Assembly: GCA_900095095.1 (NCBI GenBank)
Contig: FMBT01000290.1
Span: 992,001 to 1,056,000 of the forward strand
DNA from: Fragilariopsis cylindrus CCMP1102
Taxonomy: Eukaryota > Bacillariophyta > Bacillariophyceae > Bacillariales > Bacillariaceae
Direction: 5' to 3'
Length of the DNA stretch: 64,000 nucleotides
Positions 23,854 through 33,855 of the stretch are shown piece after piece. Position numbers and translations under genes: made by a program. Within the stretch, counting starts at the first letter, position 1. Each line of letters starts with the position of its first letter. The notes below the pieces were generated by a model. The model did no database searches and was not told the origin of the DNA. It saw nothing but the letters and a program-made list of their open reading frames with translations.

Positions 23854-24795
23854 TTACAAGCGCGGACCTTTCCAGTCCAGTCCAATATCACTCAATGACT
23901 TGATTTGATCAAGCGTGAGGAGGGTATCACGGCCTTTCTTCCAACGTTTGTATTCTGTGCGCTGAAAAGCCACCCACTTAGCTAATTGAGTTGGACTGGT
24001 TGCATTGAAAGGAATGTTACAACTTCCCATTCGTTGCTGAAAATGTTGCAGCTGTTCAAAGTTTTCATCCCATAATGCCGGAGGAGCTTGTTTCGTATTC
24101 CAGCTGAAACCAAGCCTTTCGAGCTTGATGATCCGCTCCGGGTTGATCTTCTGTCCCTTCCCAGTTTGAAGTCCTTTGTAATGCATCCTTTGATTTTTGA
24201 CCCATGCTCCTAGCTTTCTATTATCTTTATCGTACTGCGAGACGTTACAGTTACCATTCATGATCCGGTATTCACGAAGCTGTTTGAGCATTACCGTCCA
24301 TACATCACTTTCGTCAACCACAGATTCTTCGTCATCGCTAGAGTCTTCTTCGTTGTCTTCTTCCTCTTTCGTACCACTGGGTTCTGTGGTTTTTTCTAGC
24401 TGATCGTCTAGAATAGCAAATGACGTACTGAGTGCTTCTACTTTTTTGGTCAGGTTCTTGTTACTCTCGACGAGCTGCTTCAGCAAGCTTTCAAATTGTT
24501 CGGAAGAGTCTTCTTCGTCGTCTTCTTTCTCTGGTGTACCACTGGATCCTTTGATTTTTCCTTGCTGATCATCTAGAATGGCAAATGTACCGAGTGCTTC
24601 TACTTTTTCTGCCAGGTTCTTTTTATGCTCTACGAGGTTCTTGTTACTCTCGACGAGCTGTTTCAGCAAGCTTTCAAATAGTTCGGAACGCTCATCTGAA
24701 CGCTTTATGAACGCTTCAAGACTCGTTACATTCTGTCCCGTACCGGTATCAGTACCAAGATCGGATGCCTTTCGTTTGTTGTTTTGCATAGCCAT
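23854..24795 (-). CDS. Helicase-associated-domain protein with duplicated coiled coil (313 aa)
   Basis: The C-terminal half carries two copies of the helicase-associated (HA) domain: about 166-237 (YRIMNGNCNVSQYD, LGAWVKNQRMHYK, LERLGFSW) and about 240-310 (MGSCNIPFNA, LAKWVAFQRTEYKRWKKG, LSDIGLDWKG). In the family these small domains occur in tandem, often without a helicase, in diatom proteins, and probably bind nucleic acid. The N-terminal half contains two near-identical coiled-coil units (FESLLKQLVESNKNL) followed by FAILDDQ and an acidic DDEEDSSE tail, evidently an internal duplication. It may oligomerise through these. No helicase motor is present. Base composition is a little more GC-rich than its neighbours. 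Function is inferred only from the domain; an orphan DNA- or RNA-binding protein is the best description. Confidence 0.85.
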   Translation of the reverse strand: MAMQNNKRKASDLGTDTGTGQNVTSLEAFIKRSDERSELFESLLKQLVESNKNLVEHKKNLAEKVEALGTFAILDDQQGKIKGSSGTPEKEDDEEDSSEQFESLLKQLVESNKNLTKKVEALSTSFAILDDQLEKTTEPSGTKEEEDNEEDSSDDEESVVDESDVWTVMLKQLREYRIMNGNCNVSQYDKDNRKLGAWVKNQRMHYKGLQTGKGQKINPERIIKLERLGFSWNTKQAPPALWDENFEQLQHFQQRMGSCNIPFNATSPTQLAKWVAFQRTEYKRWKKGRDTLLTLDQIKSLSDIGLDWKGPRL

Positions 24796-25754
24796 TGTTT
24801 AGCAAGAAATTTTGCTTAGATTAATTCGTCTGACTTTCGATGACGGGTTTTCCTTGCAGTTTGTTTGATGTCTTTTATTATGAAATAAAAAGTCAATTAG
24901 TTTCTGAATGTATTCGAATAGATAAATTTGATAAGATGGTTGCTGCCATGATAAAAGTATCGTGGACGCTTCCAACAAATTCGGAGTTTATACCGAAGGT
25001 GGTATTAGTAAAACATTTAAAACTAGCAGAGTCCATACAACTCCGCTTTTCTTTGCTACACGAAATTTCGATTTTAACGATAATACGCGAACTCTTAGCA
25101 TTTCACTTTCTTACGTTACATCACGCTAGGAGGTACTTTTAGTCTAGCAGGGCAGATGAATTTTTGAGATGGGAATCAAATTTAAAGGTGTTATTCTAAT
25201 GGAAAGCGATCTTCACGCTGCTACGAATTGACTCACTCTAGATCTTGTTCGGACTTTTGCCGTTCCGTTCACTCTCATGTAATTAATAATAGTAAAGACT
25301 CCTGTAGAATCCTTTGTCCTCTTCTTGCTTCACTATTTTTTTTCCTTTTGGGGGGGGGTAATGTTGTGTTTACTGTATATATGTCGCGTGTTTGTAGTCG
25401 CGTCGTCTTCATAATATCATCGAAAAAATGCTTCGACTGAATACAGTAGAGAAGGAGAATAGTCCGTCGTCAACATCCCTCGCGTTTTATATTACTTGTA
25501 TCCCTAGTCGACAGCTTGCAACAGCGGGCACTAGTTGCTACGATGATGCATGAAGATAACGATGACACAAGCATCAATCATATACTTTAGCAAGCTACGT
25601 AGCTAGCATTTGATACACAATTTTATAAAATAAACTAGTATACAGTCATACTGTATCCTATTACACTATGTAAGGTACAGTAGATCAAAAGTAGTGAATG
25701 AGTGAGGTCTCTATTAAATTTATTTTATTTTATCTTACTTCTCTTTATTATAAA
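24796..25754. other. Intergenic; no secure gene
   Basis: A 100-codon open frame at 24840-25142 (plus) has no recognisable motif and is probably chance. A G homopolymer of about nine lies near 25352. Nothing else is seen. Confidence 0.5.
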
Positions 25755-27339
25755 TTATTGTAAATATCTATTAATAATCTTATCTTCGTTGACGTTAGCA
25801 TTATTCCATCTAATTTTTGCAATTGGTACATCCTGTGTAAACCATTTATTTTGAATTTCAATAGGACATTCTTGTTTCCCATCACCAATATTACCAGAAC
25901 GTACAAATTCATTATATTTTGTTTTTGTTTCTGGATTGATTTTCCATCCAACTGATAATGGTGTATATTGTAGTTTATCTTTTTTCATGGATTGAAATGT
26001 ACAATGAGGTACAACACGTTGTGTTATTAATTGATTTAAGTTTGAATCATCATTGTCATCATCATAGTCATTATCATTATCAATATCCAATAAAAAATTG
26101 GCTATACGTTTAGTTTCTTTTCCCAAATTTGTTTTCATATCTTCATAATGTAATAAAAGAAACTTCTTACTACTAGTATTACTTGTACCACCTAACCATG
26201 CTTCAATATGATCTTGCCATTTCCCATAGACAATTGTACCATTCCTAAATTCATTACAAAATTCGGTGAGTGTTCCTGTATAACCACCATCTTCTATAGT
26301 TTGATTTGATAGATGGTAATAAAAACTGATCATCACATCTAATGGATGACGTATAATATAGATACATTTTGAATTGTTTGGTAATTGATTTGGACGTAAA
26401 TGTGTATTATATACACGATATTCTTCGTCGGCAATACTGTCAACTTTTTTTCCTTCTTTTTGTTTTGCAATAGGTATCTTGACAGGTATACGTTCGTATA
26501 GTACAATGCTACTATCTTCTTTATTGTCGATATTAGTACTACTACTTGTACGTGTAGCACTGTGCTTCCAATATTGATCAGCTTCATAAAATGGTGCAGA
26601 ATATGATAAATGCCAATCATCTGGTAGATTAACGAACTCTTTTACTTCTTCTCCTCCTTTTTTATTTCTATAATTAAAAGTAATTTCCCATAATAATCGC
26701 ACAACAATATTTTGTGTCCATGTTGTACCACTATATAGTATAATATATTTAATTTTAATTTAATTTGAAGGGAGAGACAAGACAATAATAAAGAGGACGA
26801 AATAAATAAGTCAGTCAACTCAATGCGATGGCGGCAATAGCAGCAGTAGCAGTATAGTAGAGGAATCATAGCTACAAATGCTGCAGCAATTACAGCTACA
26901 TCAGCGAGTTCGCAACATATAGGGGAGTTAAGGAAGAAAACGGAAGAAATAGATTGAATGAATACGCAGCTTAAGTATACTTTACTGTATAATTAATTTA
27001 CCTTTTTGGATAAGAACAAATGAATATATCATGGGATGGATTTATAGCTAACATTCGACAAGCACGAACAGTTTCGTCACTTGTTATTGGTAATAATGGC
27101 ATATCATCTAATTCTTTATTGATTATTTCATATTCTTCCGACGCAGTCATTATCTTAATTTCTTCTTCTTCTCTATTGATTCTAATATTACTAGTCGTCG
27201 TAGATTGAGGAGCAGTGGTAATAGGACGATCAGAAATAACACCCTTAGTAGTTGTGATACTTATTAGGAACAACAGTAATACAAGTGCATGCACGATATG
27301 AAGAAGTACTAGTGGTGGTGACGACGACGATAAGCGCAT
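25755..27339 (-). CDS. PAPS-dependent sulfotransferase (2 exons, 437 aa)
   Basis: Inferred exons: 27339-27002 and 26730-25755. The intron falls inside the 5'-phosphosulfate loop; joining AG with T gives SYPKSGTTWTQN, the exact family motif. Downstream the 3'-phosphate site reads CIYIIRHPLDVMISFYYH (R-x-P-x-D-x-x-x-S), also canonical. The N-terminus (VLLHIVHALVLLLFLISI) is a signal peptide or type II anchor, so the enzyme probably acts in the ER/Golgi or is secreted. It would transfer sulfate from PAPS to a hydroxyl or amine on a small molecule or glycan. Family length is about 290-350 aa; the extra is the leader and an acidic Asp/Asn loop around 26040-26090. The C-terminal region holds GDGKQECPIEIQNKW, in place of the common RKG-x-x-G-D-W-K motif, so it is somewhat divergent. 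The acceptor is unknown. Confidence 0.9.
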
Positions 27340-27540
27340 TATTCATCGATTTTTGAAATATCTCTCTCTCTCTCTCTCTTTCTCTTTCTCTCTAGTACCG
27401 TATTGCAGTTGTGGCTCTTGATCTACGCAAATTACTTCGAAAACAATAATATGTGATTTTTATGTCAAGAAATGGATCTTCTCATAATAATAGATAAATC
27501 TGAATTCAGTCGAGTCAGTCGAGTCACAAAAGAGAAACTA

Positions 27541-27750
27541 AATCATGCCAACATTTTTACTAGTATTTGTTACTGTAGTATAATAACAACTTTAGCATCA
27601 AGTATATACACCTAGAAAATCATTTTTTTGGAAATTAAACTATAAAAATTACAATTGACCAATTAAATGGAGAACTGTTATATTCCTTAGTCTTGCAAGC
27701 CTACTGGTATCTCACAATGTAGGCTCACACACAGCACACATGTTAGGGAT
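27541..27750. repeat. Dispersed repeat, copy A (inverted relative to 38480-38705)
   Basis: Shares an extended match with the reverse complement of about 38480-38705. Shared blocks include ACTTTTACTAGTATT-like, AACAACTTTAGCATCAAGTA, TATACACCTA, ATATTCCTTAGTCT and AATGTAGGCTCACAC. By eye the two are near 80 per cent identical with small indels. No terminal repeat or coding sequence identifies the element type. Confidence 0.8.
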
Positions 27751-27773
27751 TTAAAATGTATGTGTACACACAA

Positions 27774-28660
27774 CAAAATATCTCCTTTGAAAGCGTTGCA
27801 AAGGACAACACGGGATAGGCTGGGTGCACTAGCATCCGTATAGTGTATTAGAACATTGTGTTTGTCTCCTACCACATTTCTGTTCCTGTGATTGTGGAAA
27901 AAAATTCACTTTGCTGTTGTGATGTGGAAGGCACACAAATAACATGATTTTTGATAGAAATGAACCACAAAATATCTCATTTGTAAGGGTTGAAGAGGAC
28001 AACACCAGATGGGTCAGGTGCACAAACATCCACATAGTGTACTAGAACATTGTGTTTGCCTCCTATAACTTTTTTGTCCATGTGGTTGCGGAGTAAAATA
28101 CATTCCACTGTTGTGGAAGGCACACAAACAACAAGATTTTTGACCAGAAATGAACAGCAATTTATCTCATTTGAAAAGGTTGTAGAGGACAACACCTTCC
28201 AGGTTGGGTGCACAAACATTCGGATAGTGTGATAGAACATTGTGTGTGCCTCCTTCCACTTTTCTGTAGCTATGGTTGAGGAATTAAATTCGTTTTGCTG
28301 TTGTTGCATGCACAAAAATAACAAGATTTTGGATCAGAAATGAACCACAAAATATCTCATTTGATAGGGTTGCAGAGGACAGCACCAAATAGGTTGGTTG
28401 CACTAGCATTTCCATAGTGTATTAGAATATTGTGTGTGCCTCCTACCACTTTCTGTTCCTGTGGTTGTGGAATAAATTCATTTTGCTTTTATGGCAGGCA
28501 CAAAAATAACATGATTTTTGATAGAAATGAACCACAAAATATCTCATTTGAAAGGGTTACAGAGGACAACACCAGAGTGGGTGCACAAACATCCACACAG
28601 TGTAATAGAACATTGCGTTTCCTTCCAACCATTCCTGGTGGTTCATCATCACTTGACTAA
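27774..28660. repeat. Tandem satellite, unit about 186-194 bp, about 4.7 copies
   Basis: Anchor CAAAATATCTC (or CAATTTATCTC) recurs at about 27774, 27968, 28158, 28348 and 28534. Each unit also carries GAGGACAACACC, GTGCACAAACATCC, TAGAACATTGTGTTTGCC and GGCACAAAAATAACA-like blocks. Copies differ by scattered substitutions. Short open frames within it are shadows of the repeat. Confidence 0.9.
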
Positions 28661-28769
28661 AGTAATTCTGATTGGTATCATTTTTATCTCACAAATTCTA
28701 AACAACTTTGAATAATAAGAATATGAATAACTTCTCCTCAGGTTCTAGAACCAGCATGGTGAACCAAAA

Positions 28770-29690
28770 TACCACCCAGTCATCCATCTCATACCCGTAG
28801 GGAACCACCCAGCCATCCATCTCATACCCATAGGGGATGAACCAATGGTCGTGATCTCTCATACTTACCTGATTCTTGCCTCTCCAGAACACAAACATTG
28901 CATATATTGGCCAACATGTCATATTTCCATGCCAAAAAGTACCATTCAGAAATAGGCTGCCACAACAACAAAAAAGGAATTGGACCATGGTTTGAACATC
29001 CAGATACCTTCCATATATGTGTATGGTCAAGATACACCAATAATATTTGGAAGATTTGGTGTAGGTGTAGGTTGGTATGATGAAACACAATGGTTTAACA
29101 GTACTAGACAGATTGAATGTGTTTCCCTTCTACCATCCCTGGTGGTTCATCATCACTTGACTAATGAACTAAAGGAAATTTGAAATTTTCCAGGTCTGTA
29201 GTAGATGCAATTGATTGATTATCAACTCAATTCATTAGGTTAAAAGTAATTCTGGATGGTATCATATTTATATCACAAATTCTCCAGTGAAGTTTGGCTA
29301 TCGGAATATTACATAACTTTGAATAATAAGATGAATAACTTCTCCTTAGGTGAACGATAAGATGAATAACTTCCCCTAAAATACCACCCAGTCATCCATC
29401 TCATACCCATAGGGGATGAACCAATGGTCGTGATCTCTCATACTTACCTGATTCTTGCCTCTCCAGAACACAAACATTGCATTTTGGCCAAACATTTCAT
29501 ATTTTCATGCCCCCCAAAAGTATCATTCAGAAATAGGTTGCCACAACATCAAAGAAAGGAATTGGACTATGGTTTGTGAACACCCAGATACCTTCCAATT
29601 ATGCATATGGTCAAAATACACCAACAATGCTTGGAGTATTTGCCATATTGGTGGTGTAGTGGGGCAGGGAACAATAGAATAGACATAAAA
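28770..29690. repeat. Segmental tandem duplication, two copies offset about 580 bp
   Basis: Blocks such as AGTCATCCATCTCATACCC, GGATGAACCAATGGTCGTGA, CTTACCTGATTCTTGCCTCT and CCAGATACCTTCCA occur at about 28780-29052 and again at about 29385-29640 in the same orientation. CCTGGTGGTTCATCATCACT also occurs at about 28628 and 29139. No protein function is visible. Confidence 0.85.
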
Positions 29691-30687
29691 TGGCCCAAAA
29701 TGTACATGTTGCAAAAACCCATACCAGGTTTGCTGAGTCGCAAATTAAATGGGCAGACATCAACCTTATTCATATAAAGACTTTGATTCTACCATTGATT
29801 TAGGTAATCATACATATATTTAGGGTGACACCGGTCAAAACCCACCGCTATTAAAAACACACAATTTCTCTAAGTGCCAAGGGCGCTTGTAATCAAGGCC
29901 ATGATGCACCATCAATACAGACCTAATAACCTTGAAAGATTATATGGAGCTCAACATTATACCTATAGGTACAAGGTCCAACTATTGCTTAGGGCTCTAG
30001 GGAGGTTAGGAAGGTGTTAGGGTGTGCTAAGCCCCAAAAAGGGTCGTTTAGGCCCCAAAACAGGTTCCCCCTTTAGCGCCCACATCAGCATGGTCCTGCC
30101 CATAGCTTGCCAAGTTTATACTTCCTTTGGTATATATAGTCAACCCAATGTGCTTGCTTACGGATAATTCCTTCTTTTGAGTGTGTATTAGGTCACATAC
30201 CCCCCCAAATGGGCCTTTTTCCCATGTCCTAGGCTACATCACAACCTTTACCGACTTCCAGTGTGAAGAACACATACCTAGCTCCCCAAAGTCTGGTCCA
30301 GGTATCCACCCTATGTATATTAAGCTCAGATTATACCATCTGACTGGGACTTTATACATGCTAGGATGGGTTAGAATGCCAGAAAGTGGAGAAAGGACAT
30401 GATTTAGTTCTTTCGTGTTATTTAAGATAAAAACTAGATAAGTACAAGTCTGTCCTTTGACTACTAGTAGAAATTAAAGTTTTACTGTACTAATTAAGTA
30501 CTTTTTTTGCACTGCTGTACTGTACAGTAAAGTCTTCTTGTTTTTAATTAACCCCCCCTAACTTCCTTGTGGAGAGGCGAAGGCTTTCCCATCCCTCCCC
30601 CATCATCGACAATGAATGATCAGTCAACTAGATGCGTCATTATAGAATTATCTTCACAAAATACAGTACGTAGTAGAGTAGAATAGA
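29691..30687. other. Non-coding, repeat-like sequence
   Basis: Locally more GC-rich text with AAGCCCCAAAAAGGG and AGGCCCCAAAACAGG pairs near 30030-30065. It reads like old transposable-element or satellite-flank sequence. A palindromic CTGTACTGTACAG lies near 30513. No gene is seen. Confidence 0.4.
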
Positions 30688-31611
30688 ATGCTAATGAGGA
30701 TAACAACTTCTTGGCCGATCGCAGTGGTATCATGCGTGCTGAAATTAATATGCATTGGTAGTAATGCTGCCCATGCGGCTTTCGCTCCAGAATTAGCAGC
30801 ACTATCATCTCAGCATCAGCATCATCCTGGTTCAACAATACTAACAACAACAGGTCCAGGTCAGTCAACAGCACTTCATCTACTATCAACGACAGGATCA
30901 GCTGCTGGTGATCCTCATGGTGACAAGGACGATTGTTATACATCAACTTCACCACTGCTGCTATCACGACGAATCTTCACCACTCGATCAGCAGCAGCAG
31001 CAGTCACCAGCATCATCGTGCCTCTATCAACAATCCTAACACCAGAAAAGGCCTCGGCAGGCATCGACATGACTTCCCTCAAAACCGCACCCATCGAAGG
31101 AGATGCCACCGGAGCAGCATCCCGCATCAAACAACTCAAACAAACAACACAAACAGACAAAAAAGATGGAACAGTCTATCTAGAAACCACTGGCGTATCC
31201 TACACCCAATCCAACGCAGGCTCGGCACCAGGAGGAAGAAATAGACTCATTCGAAACGGAGTACAGAATAATTTCAATGTCGCTGCCGACCTTCGCATCA
31301 GCACTATTGCTGGCCTCACCATCTACTCGACACGTGACGATAACCAATCGAATGAGCTTGCGTGGAAAGTTGGCACTGGGGACTTTCCCAAAGGAGCAGA
31401 GATCGGCATGATGGGGATGCGACTGGGAAGTGTCAGAAGGATTGAAGTTCCCTCTGATTTGATATTTGCAGCACGGAACGCAGGGACGTTGCCTGATATT
31501 ACAACAAAGCTAGTAAAGGAGAGATACGAGGACCTGTTGAGGAGTGGGGATGCTACCTTGATCTTTGATGTTAGGGTTACCGGCATTAATCCGGGGGATG
31601 GAAGGATATAG
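30688..31611 (+). CDS. FKBP-type peptidyl-prolyl isomerase-like protein, thylakoid lumen predicted (307 aa)
   Basis: The C-terminal ~150 residues resemble FKBP: VYLETTGVSY, NELAWKVGTGDFPKGAEIG, MMGMRLGSVRRIEVPSDLIF, ending LIFDVRVTGI. The order corresponds to the family's G-MK-x-G-x-x-R-x-x-x-P-x-x-L core and final strand. Some active-site aromatics are not evident, so isomerase activity is uncertain. Targeting is tripartite. A signal peptide ends at AAHAAFAPE (the diatom plastid ASAFAP-type site). Then comes a transit region, then SRRIFTTRSAAAAVTSIIVP ending KASA, a twin-Arg lumen signal. That predicts Tat import into the thylakoid lumen, where FKBPs help photosystem assembly. Codon use is clearly more C-ending than its neighbours, as in highly expressed genes. 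ATG at 30688; a second Met at 30694 is also possible. Confidence 0.85.
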   Translation: MLMRITTSWPIAVVSCVLKLICIGSNAAHAAFAPELAALSSQHQHHPGSTILTTTGPGQSTALHLLSTTGSAAGDPHGDKDDCYTSTSPLLLSRRIFTTRSAAAAVTSIIVPLSTILTPEKASAGIDMTSLKTAPIEGDATGAASRIKQLKQTTQTDKKDGTVYLETTGVSYTQSNAGSAPGGRNRLIRNGVQNNFNVAADLRISTIAGLTIYSTRDDNQSNELAWKVGTGDFPKGAEIGMMGMRLGSVRRIEVPSDLIFAARNAGTLPDITTKLVKERYEDLLRSGDATLIFDVRVTGINPGDGRI

Positions 31612-32161
31612 ATACAAGGAGCATTGCAGCCAAATCATGGAGAGCGGTTGCAATGCTCCTCAAACTCCTTCAGGTCAATAAATAAATCACTTGGTATGTG
31701 GTGTGCGGTACAATGAGGTGCGCCTACAAGAATACATATGCTCCTACTAGTACATCAGCCAGATAATAACTAAAAGTAGTTGCAGTACATAGATCATCTA
31801 CACTTTATAAATAAAAACAAAGGGAGGTACTAATCTACAAACAATACACAAACATAGGTACAATAGAAGTAATTTTTGATCTGTTTTGTTTGTTGTTCAT
31901 ATTATTTGAATTAGTTCATACAATACAATATACTATTGTTATAATAATATCCTAAAAGCAACAACTTGGTCGGCCACAAAACTGCCGCTTCTTTTGTTTT
32001 TGTTCATATAGTTATCGCATTCTGGTTTACGGTCTTTTTTCTGTTTCTTGCTGATGTGTTTGTTTGTTTCATATACATATCGCATCTATCTTTGTCAAAG
32101 ACCAGAAAGGTTGTTTCTGTTCGTTCGTTATTATGCTACCTGTGTATATCTTATCTTTATT
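31612..32161. other. Convergent intergenic spacer
   Basis: AT-rich spacer between the FKBP-like gene and the Cys-rich gene, which end toward each other. I see no gene or structured repeat. Confidence 0.6.
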
Positions 32162-32923
32162 CTAAAACCATTCTTCACATGGATAACCAACTTCTTCTAA
32201 TATACAACGTTTTTCTGATTTACAATACCGACCCGGTGTACAGGAGGAACACCCACCCCATGTAGTTGGATAACAAAACACACGATCATATTGGATATAA
32301 AATTTATGTTGATGATTATCACGATGAAAATGATCTCTACTTGGTTTTCTATTATAACATATATCATATCCATTCTCACAAGTTGGAAATTTACTAAAGT
32401 TACATTCTTCTAAGATTGGACGATCTTCTGTGGGATTCAAACTATTATCACATCGGTCTTCATTTGGATCAAAGTAATCAAAACTTGGTTTATCATTTTT
32501 ATTTTGTAATGCACGTAACGAGCGTTCAAATGCAGGATTTGACTGTTTGTTGTGTTGTGTATAATTTTTGTTACGTTTTTTGAATACGTAGAATGAAATT
32601 AAAAAGAAGAAGAAAAGAGAAGGATTGATTTGTTAGCGAAGAAGATAGACTTTAATTACAGTATATTGTAGACACTGAAACGTAATTGAATAATGCTCGA
32701 CTACTGTTACACGTCTAGTCTATCACCACGAACATGAATCAATCAACATCAACAGGAATAGGTATTTAATTTAATTTTACAAACATACCTTGGATGCTTC
32801 CTTTACAGCAGCATGATCAATAGCGTCGACGACAAGGAATGTTGTACAAGCCACAACAACAACAAGGACAGCTGTAGCGGCTTTTAATAGGATTGATTTG
32901 TTGCGTGATTCATACATCATCAT
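32162..32923 (-). CDS. Small Cys-rich secreted or membrane-anchored protein (2 exons, 171 aa)
   Basis: Inferred exons: 32923-32789 and 32542-32162 (45 + 127 codons including stop, phase 0; donor GTATGT, acceptor ACAG). Residues 12-36 (LLKAATAVLVVVVACTTFLV) form a signal peptide or type II anchor directly after a short basic start. The mature part has ten Cys: four in a spaced set (DRCDN, EECNF, TCENG, ICYNR) and six in FCYPTTWGGCSSC, RYC, KRC and YPC. This pattern suggests a small disulfide-locked extracellular fold. The family is not recognised; it is not an obvious EGF, defensin or knottin. It lies head to head with the LRR gene at 33856, with 932 bases between the two starts. The function is unknown; an extracellular structural or signalling peptide is possible. 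Confidence 0.8.
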
Positions 32924-32929
32924 TTAATT

Positions 32930-32978
<49 letters not shown>

Positions 32979-33855
32979 CGTAATATTGTTTGTATTTGTA
33001 CTTGTATCTACAGGAGTTGTGTTTGTTGTTCCTTTTGTCAGCTTTGCTTCGAAGAGAAAGATGTGTTGTTTCAGTTGTTTCATATATATTTATTTCTTTG
33101 CTTTGTTTTCACGGCATCTCTTTTTTTCAGTCTTGAGAATGCGCCAAAAATTTAATTCACATACATGTTTCACCGGACGGTTCTTCGCCTCCTTGTTTGA
33201 AAAGAGGTGAATCATGAATGAAGTCTTATTGGGACTATGTTAGACTTAACCGATCTGTCTGTCTGCCTCGTTTTAAAAGATGGCGCGAGTCCGTTGTGTA
33301 ATTCGAAACACAAGATAAGAATACAATGAAAGTTAAGAATGCTACTAGTATGTAAAATTTGACACGAGTAACCACACAAAGTAAGTAATCAGGATTTGAA
33401 CAGACAATAAGTTATATATTTAGGAGGTTTGGTGACCTCCCTCTCATTTTTTAAACGTAAGTCAAGCCGCGCCAACATTCTATACGAAACAGAAAACGTT
33501 TTCAATTTATGTGCAAAGTACAAGTATGATCGGAGGATGTGAAGTAAAATACATTTTCTTAGTCAAAGGCGAAAATAGTCCATAAACGCTTCTTTGCTAA
33601 CATCACATCATTTTTCCGACACAGATTCATTATTCTTAATACAAGGACAACTGAAGCGAAGGAACGTTGATCAAGTGCATTTATATTACTTTCAGTAACT
33701 TCTCTGTCTCCGATTGACAATTAACCAACCAACCATCCAACTCCCTATTTGTGTATATATTTTCAGTTTCCTTTTTCAGAGTAATCTTATCTCACAAAAC
33801 GGTAGTAGAAGAATCGACGACAGCAACAACAACAACGGAACAACCGACGACGATA
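32924..33855. promoter_or_regulatory. Shared upstream region of Cys-rich and LRR genes, with a GTT microsatellite
   Basis: A pure (GTT)n run spans about 32932-32978, within ten bases of the Cys-rich ATG, so it lies in that gene's 5' UTR as (AAC)n. A CCTCC/GGAGG-like pair flanks 33423-33443. An open frame continuing upstream of 33856 from GTG 33751 lacks an ATG. No core promoter motif is recognised. Confidence 0.5.

Noticed and set aside
24840-25142. 100-codon plus-strand frame
   Set aside because: No recognisable domain, and it lies just upstream of an opposite-strand gene start; probably chance.
27774-28660. CRISPR-like array
   Set aside because: The regular spacing comes from full ~190-bp units that are homologous throughout, with no short repeats separated by unique spacers, and the genome is eukaryotic.
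27687-29773. Many short frames on both strands
   Set aside because: All are inside the satellite and the segmental duplication and repeat with the unit.
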